Source: Palsa-892 sp035556215 (GTDB taxonomy: Bacteria; Pseudomonadota; Alphaproteobacteria; Rhizobiales; Xanthobacteraceae). Taken from it: 21,757 nt of DNA. The notes beneath the pieces are model-generated. The model ran no database searches, was not told where the DNA came from, and saw nothing but the letters and a program-made list of their open reading frames with translations. Below, in pieces: positions 21,069 through 21,757 of this stretch (position 1 is its first letter; every line of letters starts with the position of its first letter). The stretch spans positions 1 to 21,757 of the forward strand of contig DATMFI010000025.1 of the NCBI GenBank assembly GCA_035556215.1. Direction: 5' to 3'. Position numbers and translations under genes: made by a program.

Positions 21069-21757
21069 ATGACCAAAGCAAAACGAAAAAACGCGCCGAA
21101 GGCGAAAGCCGGAACTCGGGCCAAGGCGAAGCCCAAGGTCAAGAAATCCAAAATTGCGAAGCAGCCCACGAAAAAATCCGCCAAGAAGTCCGTCAAGGAA
21201 TCCGTCAAAGCGAATTCGAAATCGAAACGCCCGCCGCGCCGCATGAACGGACACTCGAACGGCGCAGGCGAGGCCTTTATTTTTGACCATGTTCGCACGC
21301 CGCGCGGCCGCGGCAAGAGTGACGGCGCGCTGCACGAATGCACGACGCTCGAACTCGCGCGCCAGACGCTCGCCGTATTGAAGGAGCGCAATCAGTTCGA
21401 GCCGAAGCTTGTCGAAGACATCGTGCTCGGCTGCGTCGATCCGGTCGGCGAAGCGGGCGGCGACATCGCCCGCGCGGCGGCGATCGCCGCCGACTACGGC
21501 AAGGAAGTGCCGGGCGTGCAGATCAATCGTTTCTGCGCTTCCGGGCTCGAAGCCGTGAATTTCGCGGCGGCGCAAGTCATGTCCGGCCAGAAGGAAATCA
21601 CCATCGGCGGCGGTGTCGAGAGCATGTCGCGCGTCGGCATCGGCGCGTCCGGCGGCGCGTGGCCGATGGATCCCTCGGTCGCGATCAAATCCTATTTCAT
21701 GCCGCAGGGCGTTTCCGCCGATCTCATCGCGACGAAATACGGCTTCTCCCGCGACGA
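21069..21757 (+). CDS. Acetyl-CoA acetyltransferase (thiolase), partial, with lysine-rich N-terminal extension
   Basis: The first 229 residues are visible; the gene continues beyond the window. From residue 69 (EAFIFDHVRTPRGRG) it is a typical FadA/AtoB-type thiolase: GCVDPVGEAGGDIAR (121-135) and QINRFCASGLEAVN (151-164), where Cys156 is the acyl-accepting nucleophile. Family role: thiolytic cleavage of 3-ketoacyl-CoA or acetoacetyl-CoA. Unusually, the frame begins 58 codons upstream with a basic tail (MTKAKRKNAPKAKAGTRAKA and onward) holding about 20 lysines in 53 residues. ATG 21069 has AGAAGGGA upstream. The internal ATG 21243, where homologues would start, has no ribosome binding site. 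It is probably co-transcribed with the MerR gene. Confidence 0.85.
   Translation, partial: MTKAKRKNAPKAKAGTRAKAKPKVKKSKIAKQPTKKSAKKSVKESVKANSKSKRPPRRMNGHSNGAGEAFIFDHVRTPRGRGKSDGALHECTTLELARQTLAVLKERNQFEPKLVEDIVLGCVDPVGEAGGDIARAAAIAADYGKEVPGVQINRFCASGLEAVNFAAAQVMSGQKEITIGGGVESMSRVGIGASGGAWPMDPSVAIKSYFMPQGVSADLIATKYGFSRD

Noticed and set aside
1..21757. Mobile element, CRISPR, toxin-antitoxin or defence system
   Set aside because: No transposase, integrase, terminal repeats, spaced direct repeats, or known defence domains were seen; gene content is housekeeping and conserved accessory.

Overview
This is an ordinary-looking chromosomal stretch of a GC-rich alphaproteobacterium, most likely a member of Hyphomicrobiales (Rhizobiales) in or near the Bradyrhizobium group. 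The placement rests on several features together: a SAM-II riboswitch in front of metZ, the long two-domain form of dCTP deaminase, a class I lysyl-tRNA synthetase, a PodJ polarity protein, a TIGR02186/TauE pair and a TIGR-type alphaproteobacterial gene content. No insertion sequence, phage, CRISPR array, toxin-antitoxin pair or defence locus is visible. Genes are tightly packed, with no gene-free stretch above 300 bases; the longest gaps are about 200 bases (metZ/dcd and podJ/merR), and both carry regulatory signals.

Layout, left to right. At 1-452 (-) is the N-terminal part of metZ (methionine synthesis), read from a leader with a SAM-II riboswitch and an intrinsic terminator. Diverging from it is dcd (653-1774). 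On the minus strand, 1771-3888 holds a secreted GH75-like protein followed by an arylformamidase-like hydrolase. An aldo/keto reductase (3945-4784) and tRNA-Gly(CCC) (4819-4892) follow on the plus strand. They converge on an Old Yellow Enzyme family oxidoreductase (4900-6012, -). A small membrane protein and a SCO1/SenC copper chaperone (6163-6925, +) converge on, and overlap, a large membrane glycosyltransferase (6870-8867, -). Next come an orphan solute-binding protein and lysK (8972-11563, +).

A minus-strand pair follows: an S24-type repressor and a Tat-exported beta-carbonic-anhydrase-like protein (11615-12815). pyrD (12985-14043, +) diverges from it. A small DUF6460-like membrane protein (14044-14325, -) and a TPR-methyltransferase (14446-15375, +) are next. 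The TauE/SafE permease and TIGR02186 membrane protein (15372-17077, -) form an overlapping operon, preceded on the same strand by podJ (17185-20346). Finally a MerR regulator and the start of a thiolase gene (20549-21757, +) form a probable fatty-acid or branched-chain acyl-CoA degradation operon.

The most interesting signals are regulatory or architectural rather than a new system. They are: a SAM-II aptamer wired to a terminator with a competing antiterminator; a probable leaderless transcript for the SCO operon; an S24 repressor operonic with a Tat-exported carbonic-anhydrase-like protein; a candidate CtrA site in the podJ promoter; and a thiolase with a roughly 58-residue lysine-rich N-terminal tail. 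All assignments are by reading motifs in the sequence; no database search was run.
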